From: Bacteroidales bacterium UBA6360
GTDB taxonomy: Bacteria > Bacteroidota > Bacteroidia > Bacteroidales > UBA932
Assembly (NCBI GenBank): GCA_002440085.1
Contig: DJRM01000103.1
Coordinates: 1-7,620, forward strand
Direction of reading: 5' to 3'
Length of the DNA stretch: 7,620 nucleotides
Position numbers and translations under genes: made by a program. Each line of letters starts with the position of its first letter. Position 1 is the stretch's first letter. Of this stretch, positions 1 through 5,877 are shown in pieces. Under the pieces are notes generated by a model. That model worked only from the letters and a program-made list of their open reading frames with translations, did not search any database and was not told the DNA's origin.

Positions 1-15
1 ATCCGTTTTAGCCCG

Positions 16-46
16 CAAAAATATGAAAAATTGTCCAATATTCAAA
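16..46 (-). promoter_or_regulatory. Bacteroidota-type promoter for a leftward gene outside the window
   Basis: Read on the minus strand, TTTG (plus 46-43) is followed by exactly 19 bases and then TATTTTTG (plus 23-16). This is an exact fit to the Bacteroidota housekeeping consensus TTTG-N19-TAnnTTTG. Transcription would start around plus position 8-11 and run off the left edge, so a gene divergent from recF is expected there. Its identity cannot be seen. The match is seen directly; promoter function is inferred. Confidence 0.6.
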
Positions 47-95
47 AGATAGGAATCATAATTCCGAGAAAAAGACAATTTCACGGGAAAATTCA

Positions 96-103
96 TAACT
101 TTG
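96..103 (+). promoter_or_regulatory. Candidate -7 box of the recF promoter
   Basis: TAACTTTG matches the Bacteroidota -7 element TAnnTTTG and lies 35 bases before the recF ATG, which would leave a leader of roughly 30 bases. No TTTG or clear TTG sits about 19 bases upstream, so the -33 half is missing. Only half of the expected signal supports this call. Confidence 0.4.
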
Positions 104-138
104 TACTCCTTTTCACCTGATTTTTATAGACGAGAGTT

Positions 139-1239
139 ATGCCGATTCTTCAGAAAATAGTCATCTCAAATTTCCGGAACATTGAGTTTCAGGAACTTGA
201 GTTCTCTCCGAAAATCAACTGCATCTGGGGGAACAACGGCGAGGGGAAGACAAATCTTCTGGACGCGGTGTATTATCTTTCTATGACAAAGAGCGCTCTC
301 GGGCTCAGCGACGGCTTCAACTGCCGCCACGGACAGGACGGATTTTCAATTGCCGGGACCTGCCTGATGCCCTCGGCGCTGAAGAACCGCTTTTCTATCG
401 TTGTCAAAAAGGGGGAGGAGAAGAAGCTCCGCTGTGACGACAAGCCCTACGGACGCATCTCGGAACATATCGGCAAGATTCCGACGGTCATCATATCCCC
501 GTCCGACATATCCCTCGTCAGCGATTCGGGGGAGGAGAGGCGGCGCTTCATGAACGCGGTGATTTCACAGATAGACCGGGAGTATCTCTCTGCCCTTCAG
601 CAATATAACCGTCTCCTCGCGCAGAGGAACAGGATGCTCAAGGACGGGGTTTCCGACGCGACCCTGCTGGAAATCATGGACATGAAGATGTCCTCGCATG
701 CGGATTTCATCCACAGGAAGAGGGCGGAGCTGTGCGGGCCGCTTACGGAGGCCGTGAACGAGTACTACCGGAGGCTGAGCGGGGGAGGCGAGTCCGTTTC
801 GATACGCTATCGTTCGGACATCGACAAGGCTCCGCTGGAACAGCTGCTGAAGGAGTCACTGGAGAGGGACAGGATTATGAAATATACGACCGTAGGCGTC
901 CAGAGGGACGACTTTATCTTCGAGATGGACGGCTATCCGATTCGCCGCTGCGGCTCGCAGGGACAGCAGAAGTCGTTTCTCCTGGCGCTGAAGCTCGCTC
1001 AGTTCGACCTCATGCGCAAGGCTTTCGGATTCGCTCCGATTCTGCTTCTGGACGATGTGTTCGACAAGCTGGACATGAACCGGACGAGGAACCTGCTTGA
1101 GATGGTTTCCAGCGAGGATTTCGGACAGATTTTCATAACGGACAGCAACAAGGTGCGGCTCGCCTCGCTGGTCGATGGGCTGTCGGACGACCGGGCCTTT
1201 TTCGAGACTGTCGGGGGTGTGTTCACACGGACGGAGTGA
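139..1239 (+). CDS. recF: DNA replication and repair protein RecF
   Basis: RecF is an SMC-like ATPase of the cytosol that helps load RecA at single-stranded gaps and stalled forks, working with RecO and RecR. The 366-residue product has the usual family length. The N-terminus begins with a typical strand (PILQKIVISNFRN). Walker A is GNNGEGKT at residues 31-38, the ABC signature is GSQGQQKS at 272-279, and Walker B with the D-loop is ILLLDDVFDKLD at 301-312. The central region (about 130-250) is the helical lobe II. The ATG at 139 places the conserved N-terminus correctly; the preceding CGAGAG is at best a weak ribosome site. The DUF721 gene follows after 72 bases on the same strand, so the two are probably cotranscribed. 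All ATPase motifs are intact. dnaA and dnaN are not in the window. Confidence 0.96.
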   Translation: MPILQKIVISNFRNIEFQELEFSPKINCIWGNNGEGKTNLLDAVYYLSMTKSALGLSDGFNCRHGQDGFSIAGTCLMPSALKNRFSIVVKKGEEKKLRCDDKPYGRISEHIGKIPTVIISPSDISLVSDSGEERRRFMNAVISQIDREYLSALQQYNRLLAQRNRMLKDGVSDATLLEIMDMKMSSHADFIHRKRAELCGPLTEAVNEYYRRLSGGGESVSIRYRSDIDKAPLEQLLKESLERDRIMKYTTVGVQRDDFIFEMDGYPIRRCGSQGQQKSFLLALKLAQFDLMRKAFGFAPILLLDDVFDKLDMNRTRNLLEMVSSEDFGQIFITDSNKVRLASLVDGLSDDRAFFETVGGVFTRTE

Positions 1240-1311
1240 TGGCGGCGGACTCCGGGATTTGAGGGTATGGTTCCGGGAATGATTGTTATGGTGGATTGAA
1301 TAAATGGGATT

Positions 1312-1707
1312 ATGGCAGGGAAAGCATATTCGGATGAGTTCACGAAGGAGATGATTCGTCGTCGCGAGGCCACGGAGGGCGACCCGCTGCGCCGTCGCGA
1401 GGCCGTGAGTCTCGGGTCGATGCTGAGGCTTTATCTCCGGGACTCGGGACTGATGCCGGGCTGGAACTGTAACCGTGTCTATATGGCATGGAACAGTGTG
1501 TCGGGCGTTTCCGCCTACACTCTCAGCACGAATTTCGTGAAGGGCGTCCTCTACTGCGGGCTGTCGTCGTCCATGGTGCGCAACCAGCTCTATTTTCAGA
1601 AGGACATCCTGCTGGCGGAACTGAACCGCGCCCTGCGTGCCGACACGATGTTCTTCGGACTTCCGGCGGACGGCTCCGACCCGGTGAAGGCGCTTGTGCT
1701 GAAATAG
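1312..1707 (+). CDS. DUF721 (DciA-like) protein
   Basis: This 131-residue protein looks like the DUF721 family, whose characterised member DciA binds and helps load the replicative helicase DnaB. The core runs from about residue 33 to 131: a helix (SLGSMLRLYLRDSGL), then a W60-NSVSG motif and T70 matching the family pattern 'W..vvG....hT', a strand (GVLYCGLSSSMVRNQL, 78-93) and a helix followed by a C-terminal strand. The neighbour recF supports a replication or repair role, and recF-DUF721 adjacency occurs in many bacteria. The first 30 residues are longer and more basic than usual and contain a duplicated RRREA motif. An internal ATG at 1351 (Met14) is an alternative start; 1312 is kept because no signal clearly favours either. 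Helicase loading here is inferred from family and position, not shown. Confidence 0.82.
   Translation: MAGKAYSDEFTKEMIRRREATEGDPLRRREAVSLGSMLRLYLRDSGLMPGWNCNRVYMAWNSVSGVSAYTLSTNFVKGVLYCGLSSSMVRNQLYFQKDILLAELNRALRADTMFFGLPADGSDPVKALVLK
1360..1404 (+). repeat. In-frame direct repeat in the DUF721 gene
   Basis: CGTCGCGAGGCC occurs at 1360-1371 and again at 1393-1404, a spacing of 33 bases or 11 codons. It encodes IRRREA (residues 15-20) and LRRREA (26-31). The frame-preserving spacing suggests an old 33-base duplication that lengthened the N-terminus, though only the 12-base core remains identical. Confidence 0.6.
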
Positions 1708-1741
1708 AAGTTTTCCCGGTTTGCGGAGATTATGAACTCAA

Positions 1742-1759
1742 GTTTCGCAAGTGCGAAAC
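1742..1759. other. Perfect palindrome, possible terminator stem
   Basis: GTTTCGCA (1742-1749) and TGCGAAAC (1752-1759) are perfect complements. As RNA this gives at least a 7-bp stem with a 4-base AAGT loop. It starts 35 bases after the DUF721 stop and is followed by a short CTTTT, so it could terminate the recF operon. The run of T is too short for a confident intrinsic terminator. Confidence 0.4.
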
Positions 1760-1791
1760 ACCGCTTTTGAGCCCTTGTGGCGAGGGTAAGT

Positions 1792-1824
1792 CCTCTCCCC
1801 GAGGGAGAGGATTTAGGAGAGGGG
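1792..1824. repeat. GC-rich hairpin with two competing right arms
   Basis: CCTCTCCC (1792-1799) pairs perfectly with GGGAGAGG (1803-1810) around a 3-base loop. A second GGAGAGG at 1816-1822 can pair with the same left arm (1792-1798), so two folds exclude each other. From memory, sequences of this CCTCTCCC...GGGAGAGG...GGAGAGGGG type recur in spacers of many bacterial genomes; whether this is a multi-copy family in this genome needs a genome search. No U-tract follows. Confidence 0.5.
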
Positions 1825-1974
1825 TAACGTAGACAGGAAAAAGTGCGTGGGACTTGAGAGTTTGATTAATGAGATAAGTTTAATATTCGCAATGAGTTAG
1901 AATACTTGCGAAACTTGAGTTATGAATGTATACGGGGATGATGAATATATGAAATGCGTGAGGGATAAAGTTAT

Positions 1975-3006
1975 ATGAAGATAGTTGCTGACAGGAATAT
2001 ACCGTTTCTGGAGGGCGTGTTCGAGCCCTACTGCGAGGTCTCATACGTCGAGGGCAAGGAAATCGCACGTGAGGACCTCGTCGATGCCGACGCCATAATA
2101 ATAAGGACAAGGACGCGCTGCGACGCCTCTCTTCTCGACGGGACGAGGGTGAAGATGATAGCGACGGCGACGATAGGCACGGATCACATTGACTTCGACT
2201 ATTGCAACTCTCACGGAATCGAGGTTCACAACGCCCAGGGCTGCAATGCCGGCGGGGTTGCCCAGTATGTGTTCTCTGCTCTTTACGGAGTGGCGGCACG
2301 CAAGGCCATCACGCTGAAAGACGCGACCTTTGGCATCATAGGAGTGGGGCATGTCGGCTCTCTCGTGGAGTCGATGGCCCGTAAACTCGGGTTCAATGTC
2401 CTTCTCTGCGACCCTCCTCGGGCAAAGGCAGAAGGTCCGGATGGCTTCTGCGATCTTGACACGCTTCTTGCCAATTCCCAGATTGTCACAATGCACACAC
2501 CTCTTGATGACACGACGAAGTTCATGGCCGATGAAAAATTTTTCGCGAAGATGCGCCCCGGAGCATTCTTCATCAACGCTTCCCGAGGCGAGGTCGTGGA
2601 TGAGCACGCGCTCAAGGAATACATCCCGAAGCTAGGTGCCGTAATCATAGACACGTGGAACCACGAACCCGACGTCGATGAGGAACTGATTGACATGGTG
2701 GACATCGCGACTCCGCACATCGCCGGCTATTCCTATCAGGGCAAGCAGAACGGCACCGCGATGGCCGTCCGCGCCGTGGCGCGTCATTTCGGCATAGTTC
2801 AGCTCTACAATTTCTATCCGCGTTCCGACCACCAGGAGGAGCAGCCGCTGAAGCTCAATGTCGACGGGATGAGTCAGGGCGAAATCGCCGCCACCTTCCA
2901 GTATAACTATCCGATTTTCACCGACGACTTCATGTTCCGCCTCCATCCGGATTCATTCGAAAAACTTCGTTCAGAATATAAGTACCGCCGCGAGTTCTAT
3001 GTCTAG
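1975..3006 (+). CDS. pdxB: 4-phosphoerythronate dehydrogenase
   Basis: PdxB oxidises 4-phospho-D-erythronate to the 2-oxo acid with NAD in the DXP-dependent branch of pyridoxal 5'-phosphate synthesis, in the cytosol. The 343 residues follow the D-2-hydroxyacid dehydrogenase plan: split substrate domain (1-95 and 275-343) around a Rossmann domain (about 96-274). The dinucleotide motif is G123-V-G-H-V-G128, with D146 closing the second strand as the ribose-binding acid. The catalytic trio is R204 (in NASRGE), E231 (in NHEPD) and H248 (in TPHIAGYS). TPHIAGYSYQGK and the C-terminal extension (NFYPRSDHQ onward) are PdxB-like rather than SerA-like, and no ACT domain is present. The ATG at 1975 opens the usual KIVADRNIP strand; an AGGG about 10 bases upstream is the only ribosome-site candidate. 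No clear promoter was found; the repeat at 1735-1921 lies just upstream. Confidence 0.92.
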   Translation: MKIVADRNIPFLEGVFEPYCEVSYVEGKEIAREDLVDADAIIIRTRTRCDASLLDGTRVKMIATATIGTDHIDFDYCNSHGIEVHNAQGCNAGGVAQYVFSALYGVAARKAITLKDATFGIIGVGHVGSLVESMARKLGFNVLLCDPPRAKAEGPDGFCDLDTLLANSQIVTMHTPLDDTTKFMADEKFFAKMRPGAFFINASRGEVVDEHALKEYIPKLGAVIIDTWNHEPDVDEELIDMVDIATPHIAGYSYQGKQNGTAMAVRAVARHFGIVQLYNFYPRSDHQEEQPLKLNVDGMSQGEIAATFQYNYPIFTDDFMFRLHPDSFEKLRSEYKYRREFYV

Positions 3007-3050
3007 GAACAGCTTGCTTCCCCGCCGAATGTGAAATTTAAGAAGGCTCC

Positions 3051-3935
3051 TTAGTTTTTCCATAGTTGCTGCATGAACATTATGCTGTACTTCTCCCAGT
3101 TGCGCCAGTTGTGGCCGCCTCCGGACATGTAATATTCGTGCGGGTAGCCATGGGTCTTGAGATAGAAGTTGAACTGCTCCGTTGAGGCGAAGAAGATGTC
3201 CCATTTCCCGGCCATTATGGAATAGAGTTTCGGAGGAACGGCGAACTGAACCGCCAGTCTTTTCTTGAGGTCGCGGTAAAATCCGGAGTGCTCCCCGTAG
3301 TGGAAGACCGGCTTGATCATCGGAGAGAAAAGCCCAATGTAGTCGAACAGATCCGGATTGAGGGCTGTGATGAATATGGTCTGGAGCGCCCCCACAGACA
3401 GGCCGGCTATTGCGCGTCCGCTTTTTTCTGGAATTGTACGGTACAGACTGTCAACGGTTTCCATTACGTCTGTCACGAAATATGTTTCCACCGCACCGTT
3501 AACTTCGAGGACAGATTCCACGAGAGGCTTTTGCCTCGCCATCGCATAGTCGGAGTCGTTGTCATACTCATTGCAGTTCGGCATCACGACAATCATCGGC
3601 TTTGACTTGCCTTCGCTGACAAGCATGTCGACATTTTGCATTATATTTCCTTTCTCAATCCACGCCGCCTCGGTTCCCCTTGCTCCATGAAGCAGGTATA
3701 ACACGGGATAGCATGATTCTGTATCATAGTAATTTTCAGGAAGATATACGAACATCCTCCGCTCGCTGAGCCCAGACTGCGAACTCTTGCATAAGACTGT
3801 CTCTAACGTACCTTTCCCGACATATTCCGTCTTCACCGGCGCATACTCCGTCCGGACATGCCTTGTTGCGGAACATGATGAAAAAATTGTAGCCAACACG
3901 GCGGCGCATAATATTTCCGATAATTTTCTTCCCAT
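3051..3935 (-). CDS. Lipoprotein esterase, alpha/beta-hydrolase fold (esterase D family)
   Basis: The 294 residues match the putative esterase family PF00756 (esterase D, feruloyl and enterochelin esterase relatives). A basic N-terminus and hydrophobic stretch end in FSSC, with C21 as the probable lipidated cysteine. The lipobox is imperfect because F replaces the usual L at -3. No acidic stretch follows the cysteine, so I see no Bacteroidota surface-export signal and cannot choose between periplasmic and surface location. YPVLYLLHGARG (76-87) is the oxyanion-hole strand. The triad is S180 in GLSVG (178-182), D246 in GKWDIFF and H275 in GGGHNW, all in expected places. Its substrate is unknown; esters on plant cell-wall sugars or siderophores are possibilities only. 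No carbohydrate-use genes are nearby. It converges on pdxB across 44 bases and lies 159 bases downstream of the methyltransferase on the same strand. Confidence 0.85.
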   Translation of the reverse strand: MGRKLSEILCAAVLATIFSSCSATRHVRTEYAPVKTEYVGKGTLETVLCKSSQSGLSERRMFVYLPENYYDTESCYPVLYLLHGARGTEAAWIEKGNIMQNVDMLVSEGKSKPMIVVMPNCNEYDNDSDYAMARQKPLVESVLEVNGAVETYFVTDVMETVDSLYRTIPEKSGRAIAGLSVGALQTIFITALNPDLFDYIGLFSPMIKPVFHYGEHSGFYRDLKKRLAVQFAVPPKLYSIMAGKWDIFFASTEQFNFYLKTHGYPHEYYMSGGGHNWRNWEKYSIMFMQQLWKN

Positions 3936-3990
3936 TCAAAACTGATATATTTTTTCTATAAAATGTTTGTGAGAATTCGTCGCTCCCTTG

Positions 3991-4023
3991 CAACTCGGTG
4001 CAAATCAGTTGAATAATTGCACC
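3991..4023. repeat. Overlapping, mutually exclusive inverted repeats upstream of the esterase
   Basis: GGTGCAA (3997-4003) and TTGCACC (4017-4023) form a perfect 7-bp inverted repeat with a 13-base loop. CAACT (3991-3995) and AGTTG (4007-4011) form a second one that interlocks with it. The site lies about 56-88 bases before the esterase ATG and about 70 bases after the methyltransferase stop, both on the minus strand. It could be an operator, a transcript 3' end or a leader fold; no U-tract follows, so I do not call a terminator. Confidence 0.4.
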
Positions 4024-4094
4024 ATTGTCATTCTGGATTGGAATAGAAACAAAAAATCGCCCGAAAATGCGTCGTTCACCCTTAGGTGAGCGGG

Positions 4095-5735
4095 CTATAT
4101 CCGCTCGGTGAAGAGCAGCAGTTTTTTGCCGGGCTTGTCGGCGTGGAGGGCGAAGGTGTGGTAGCAATCTGATGACTTGCAGCCGAGACGTCTGCGGAGT
4201 TCTTCGCTGGTCATGCGGACATTGCGGGCGGTCACTTCCGCCTCGGGATGACTTCTGCCGAAGTCTTTGAGCGCCTTGGCGGACATCTCGCGGACATCGA
4301 GGATGCGGAACAGTTTGCCGGAATCTTTCAGACTATGGTATCCACTGAAATGTTCCCCGTCCGTCGCCGAAGATATTTTTGTCAGAGAGGAGTTTCCCGT
4401 CGCTGAGGATGTTCCCGTTGCCGAAAATGCGGCCGTCGCCGGGTCAGGTGTATTCTCACTTAATATATATGTATTCTCACTTAATATATAGTAGTGCGTG
4501 TCACGCCCGAGTACGGGTGCGCAAAGCCGTCTTCCTATGAGGCGGAAACATCCGGCTTTCATCAGGGCTTTTCCCGGCTCGAACAATAGCGCCCCGGGGA
4601 CTATTTCCTCGGATTCGGCAAGCCGCAGTCCCGTGCCGTCGTTTTCCTCGTCGCGGCGGAACTCGAACACGGGAGACTCATTCTCTTTGTCTCCGCCTTC
4701 CCTCGTGTTGAGGTTATATACTTTTATCAGACAGTCCTCCAACTTTTCCTCATCCCGCCGCATCAGAACAAGCAGCTCCTTGCATTCTCCTCCGGCCTCG
4801 ATGACCTGCAGCTCGCGGCACTCGTCCCCAAGTCTTTCGAGGACCATGCTGATGTCGGCCATTGGGGAGAGCTTCATGGCGAGAACCGGGGCGATGTCCA
4901 GCAGTATGTTCTTGATTTTCAGAATATCCGGCGAGCAGTCCTCCAAAAGGAACACTTTTCTTCCGCATCCGTCCCGCCGCGCCGGGTCGAGATAAATCAC
5001 GTCCGGGCGAAATGCATCCAGCCTTTCCCGAAGGCCTCCGTCGAAATCGCATACCCCTTCATCTGACTTGTCGCACTCAGTCATGCTGTTCCTCTTTGGG
5101 CAGTCATTGTCGGCATCCTTCGCATCAGAGCCTCCCTCGTCGTCCGCACCGAGCGTCCGTGGACTTACCTCTGCGCAGCAGACCTCAATGTTCCCGGCGC
5201 CGAGCACCCTGAAATTGTGCTCCGCCGCCTCCGCAAGCACCGGCAGCATATCGTTGTAGAGCACCGCCTCCGCCACTTTCGAGAACTCAAGGCAATCCAC
5301 GCCGAGCCCTCCGGTGAGGTCGGCGATGCGCCACCGGCATTCTTCTGCTCCCGCGTTTTGCCCGGCATTGCCTCCGTCAGCACTTACCGATACACCACCA
5401 TGAAGGATTTCAGAAGCATCCGCGCAGTCCTTGCTGTTTCCCTTCAGGAACTCCCTGATTGTCCGTGCCTTGTGCCGTGCCGCCGCTTCTCCGCTGCACT
5501 GCTCCGCAGACAATGTCCTCGGAAGCACCAGCCCCTCGGCAGTGGCCCAGACAGGCGCCTTACCGGCCAGTTTCCGCCTGCTCACAAGCGTGCTCACAGC
5601 CGCCAAGACATCAATCCACGGCCACTTTTCCCGCTGCAGCGCCAGCCTGTCCGGGTCGTCCCCGTAATGCTCTGCGATAAACTCCGCAAGCGAATCCATA
5701 TTTTGGGGACAATTCTTTTTTCGATTCATATCCAT
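4095..5735 (-). CDS. Class I SAM-dependent (RNA) methyltransferase, PG_1098/THUMP-like family
   Basis: This is a Bacteroidota methyltransferase of the type named after Porphyromonas gingivalis PG_1098, thought to act on RNA; its target is unknown. The N-terminal helical part (13-97) carries the family's LPRTLSAEQCSGEAAARHKA stretch. SAM motif I is ADLTGGLGVD (138-147) and the catalytic-loop motif is YLDPARRD (248-255). KLSPMADIS (288-296) and ECKELLVL (317-324) are further family blocks. A ferredoxin-like domain includes LLFEPGKALMKAGCFRLIGR (383-402), and a THUMP-like C-terminus spans 475-546. At 546 residues it is far longer than the roughly 390 I recall for relatives. The excess sits in low-complexity inserts near 99-134, 195-236 and 413-472, the last made of tandem repeats. 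The longest start is drawn, but Met13 (ATG at plus 5699-5697) fits the family N-terminus better. The core motifs are intact, so it is probably functional. Confidence 0.85.
   Translation of the reverse strand: MDMNRKKNCPQNMDSLAEFIAEHYGDDPDRLALQREKWPWIDVLAAVSTLVSRRKLAGKAPVWATAEGLVLPRTLSAEQCSGEAAARHKARTIREFLKGNSKDCADASEILHGGVSVSADGGNAGQNAGAEECRWRIADLTGGLGVDCLEFSKVAEAVLYNDMLPVLAEAAEHNFRVLGAGNIEVCCAEVSPRTLGADDEGGSDAKDADNDCPKRNSMTECDKSDEGVCDFDGGLRERLDAFRPDVIYLDPARRDGCGRKVFLLEDCSPDILKIKNILLDIAPVLAMKLSPMADISMVLERLGDECRELQVIEAGGECKELLVLMRRDEEKLEDCLIKVYNLNTREGGDKENESPVFEFRRDEENDGTGLRLAESEEIVPGALLFEPGKALMKAGCFRLIGRRLCAPVLGRDTHYYILSENTYILSENTPDPATAAFSATGTSSATGNSSLTKISSATDGEHFSGYHSLKDSGKLFRILDVREMSAKALKDFGRSHPEAEVTARNVRMTSEELRRRLGCKSSDCYHTFALHADKPGKKLLLFTERI
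4360..4449 (-). repeat. Five 18-base imperfect tandem repeats coding hexapeptides
   Basis: Five units (4360-4377, 4378-4395, 4396-4413, 4414-4431, 4432-4449) share a pattern like CCCGTCGCCGAGGATGTT with scattered changes. On the coding minus strand they give residues 430-459 as PDPATA, AFSATG, TSSATG, NSSLTK and ISSATD, a loose SSATG hexapeptide. Eighteen is a multiple of three, so gain or loss of units keeps the reading frame. Confidence 0.75.
4450..4491 (-). repeat. Two 21-base tandem repeats coding YILSENT twice
   Basis: Units 4450-4470 and 4471-4491 agree at 20 of 21 positions and encode YILSENT at residues 416-422 and 423-429. They abut the 18-base repeats directly. The tract is strikingly AT-rich inside a GC-rich gene. 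The near-identity points to a recent duplication. Confidence 0.9.
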
Positions 5736-5739
5736 GCGA

Positions 5740-5747
5740 CAAAATTA
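5740..5747 (-). promoter_or_regulatory. Candidate -7 box for the methyltransferase gene
   Basis: On the minus strand the sequence is TAATTTTG, an exact TAnnTTTG. It ends only 4 bases before the longest ATG (5735-5733), so transcription would begin at or just inside that codon. This suits a start at Met13 (5699), with a leader of about 30 bases, better than the longest start. No convincing -33 TTTG was found. Confidence 0.4.
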
Positions 5748-5760
5748 CTATAAAATCCCT

Positions 5761-5790
5761 TTTGGTTGAACGATATTTATTGTATTTTTG
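5761..5790 (+). promoter_or_regulatory. Bacteroidota-type promoter of the phospho-sugar mutase gene
   Basis: TTTG (5761-5764), an 18-base spacer and TATTTTTG (5783-5790) match TTTG-N19-TAnnTTTG with the spacer one base short. Transcription should start near 5796, leaving a leader of about 80 bases before the ATG at 5878. The site lies next to the minus-strand box of the divergent methyltransferase gene, so the two promoters share about 50 bases. Confidence 0.65.
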
Positions 5791-5877
5791 CGCAGCCGAT
5801 TATGAACCTTGGCGGGATGCGGCGTTCGGGTCGGTCATGGGATGAAATATGTGTAATTTTCTAAAATATTGAGACTT

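Larger units (their letters stand above)
1735..1921. repeat. Spacer element bounded by 18-base inverted repeats
   Basis: AACTCAAGTTTCGCAAGT at 1735-1752 is the exact reverse complement of 1904-1921. The two arms bracket 151 bases with no supportable gene. Inside lie a second palindrome fused to the left arm (1742-1759), a GC-rich hairpin block (1792-1824) and another inverted heptamer (TTCGCAA 1886-1892 with TTGCGAA 1906-1912). The arrangement resembles a small non-autonomous mobile or intergenic repeat. No flanking target-site duplication is obvious, so mobility is inference. It fills most of the spacer between the DUF721 gene and pdxB. Confidence 0.6.

Noticed and set aside
2041..2607. A 188-codon minus-strand open frame opposite pdxB
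   Set aside because: It covers the Rossmann domain and catalytic Arg region of pdxB in antisense and has no domain of its own.
3007..3050. A bidirectional terminator in the convergent pdxB/esterase gap
   Set aside because: AAGG-CT-CCTT and GGAA...TTCC pairings are only about 4 bp with tiny or irregular loops; too weak to call despite nearby T-runs.
4051..4092. An intrinsic terminator for the methyltransferase (stem at 4073-4092, then T6 on the minus strand)
   Set aside because: On the transcribed strand the stem has a C-A mismatch and only 5 solid pairs, and the T-run starts about 16 bases too late. I could not support it.
3736..4167. A 143-codon minus-strand frame spanning the esterase start and the methyltransferase end
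   Set aside because: It overlaps two real genes in other frames and shows no family resemblance; the spacer part is AT-rich and structured.
4360..4491. A CRISPR array
   Set aside because: The units are contiguous, 18 and 21 bases long, without spacers, and encode a continuous in-frame peptide.
4498..4995. A 165-codon plus-strand open frame rich in Ser and Arg
   Set aside because: Complement of conserved methyltransferase blocks (KLSPMADIS, ECKELLVL); its low-complexity composition is an artefact of frame.
5217..5753. A 178-codon plus-strand open frame opposite the methyltransferase N-terminus
   Set aside because: Antisense to a recognisable family protein, rich in Arg, Pro and His, with no motif; a shadow of GC-rich codons.
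5869..5877. TTG at 5869 as the mutase start
   Set aside because: It adds only three residues, and an ATG follows at 5878. Relatives begin with a short variable leader, so the ATG is the simpler choice.
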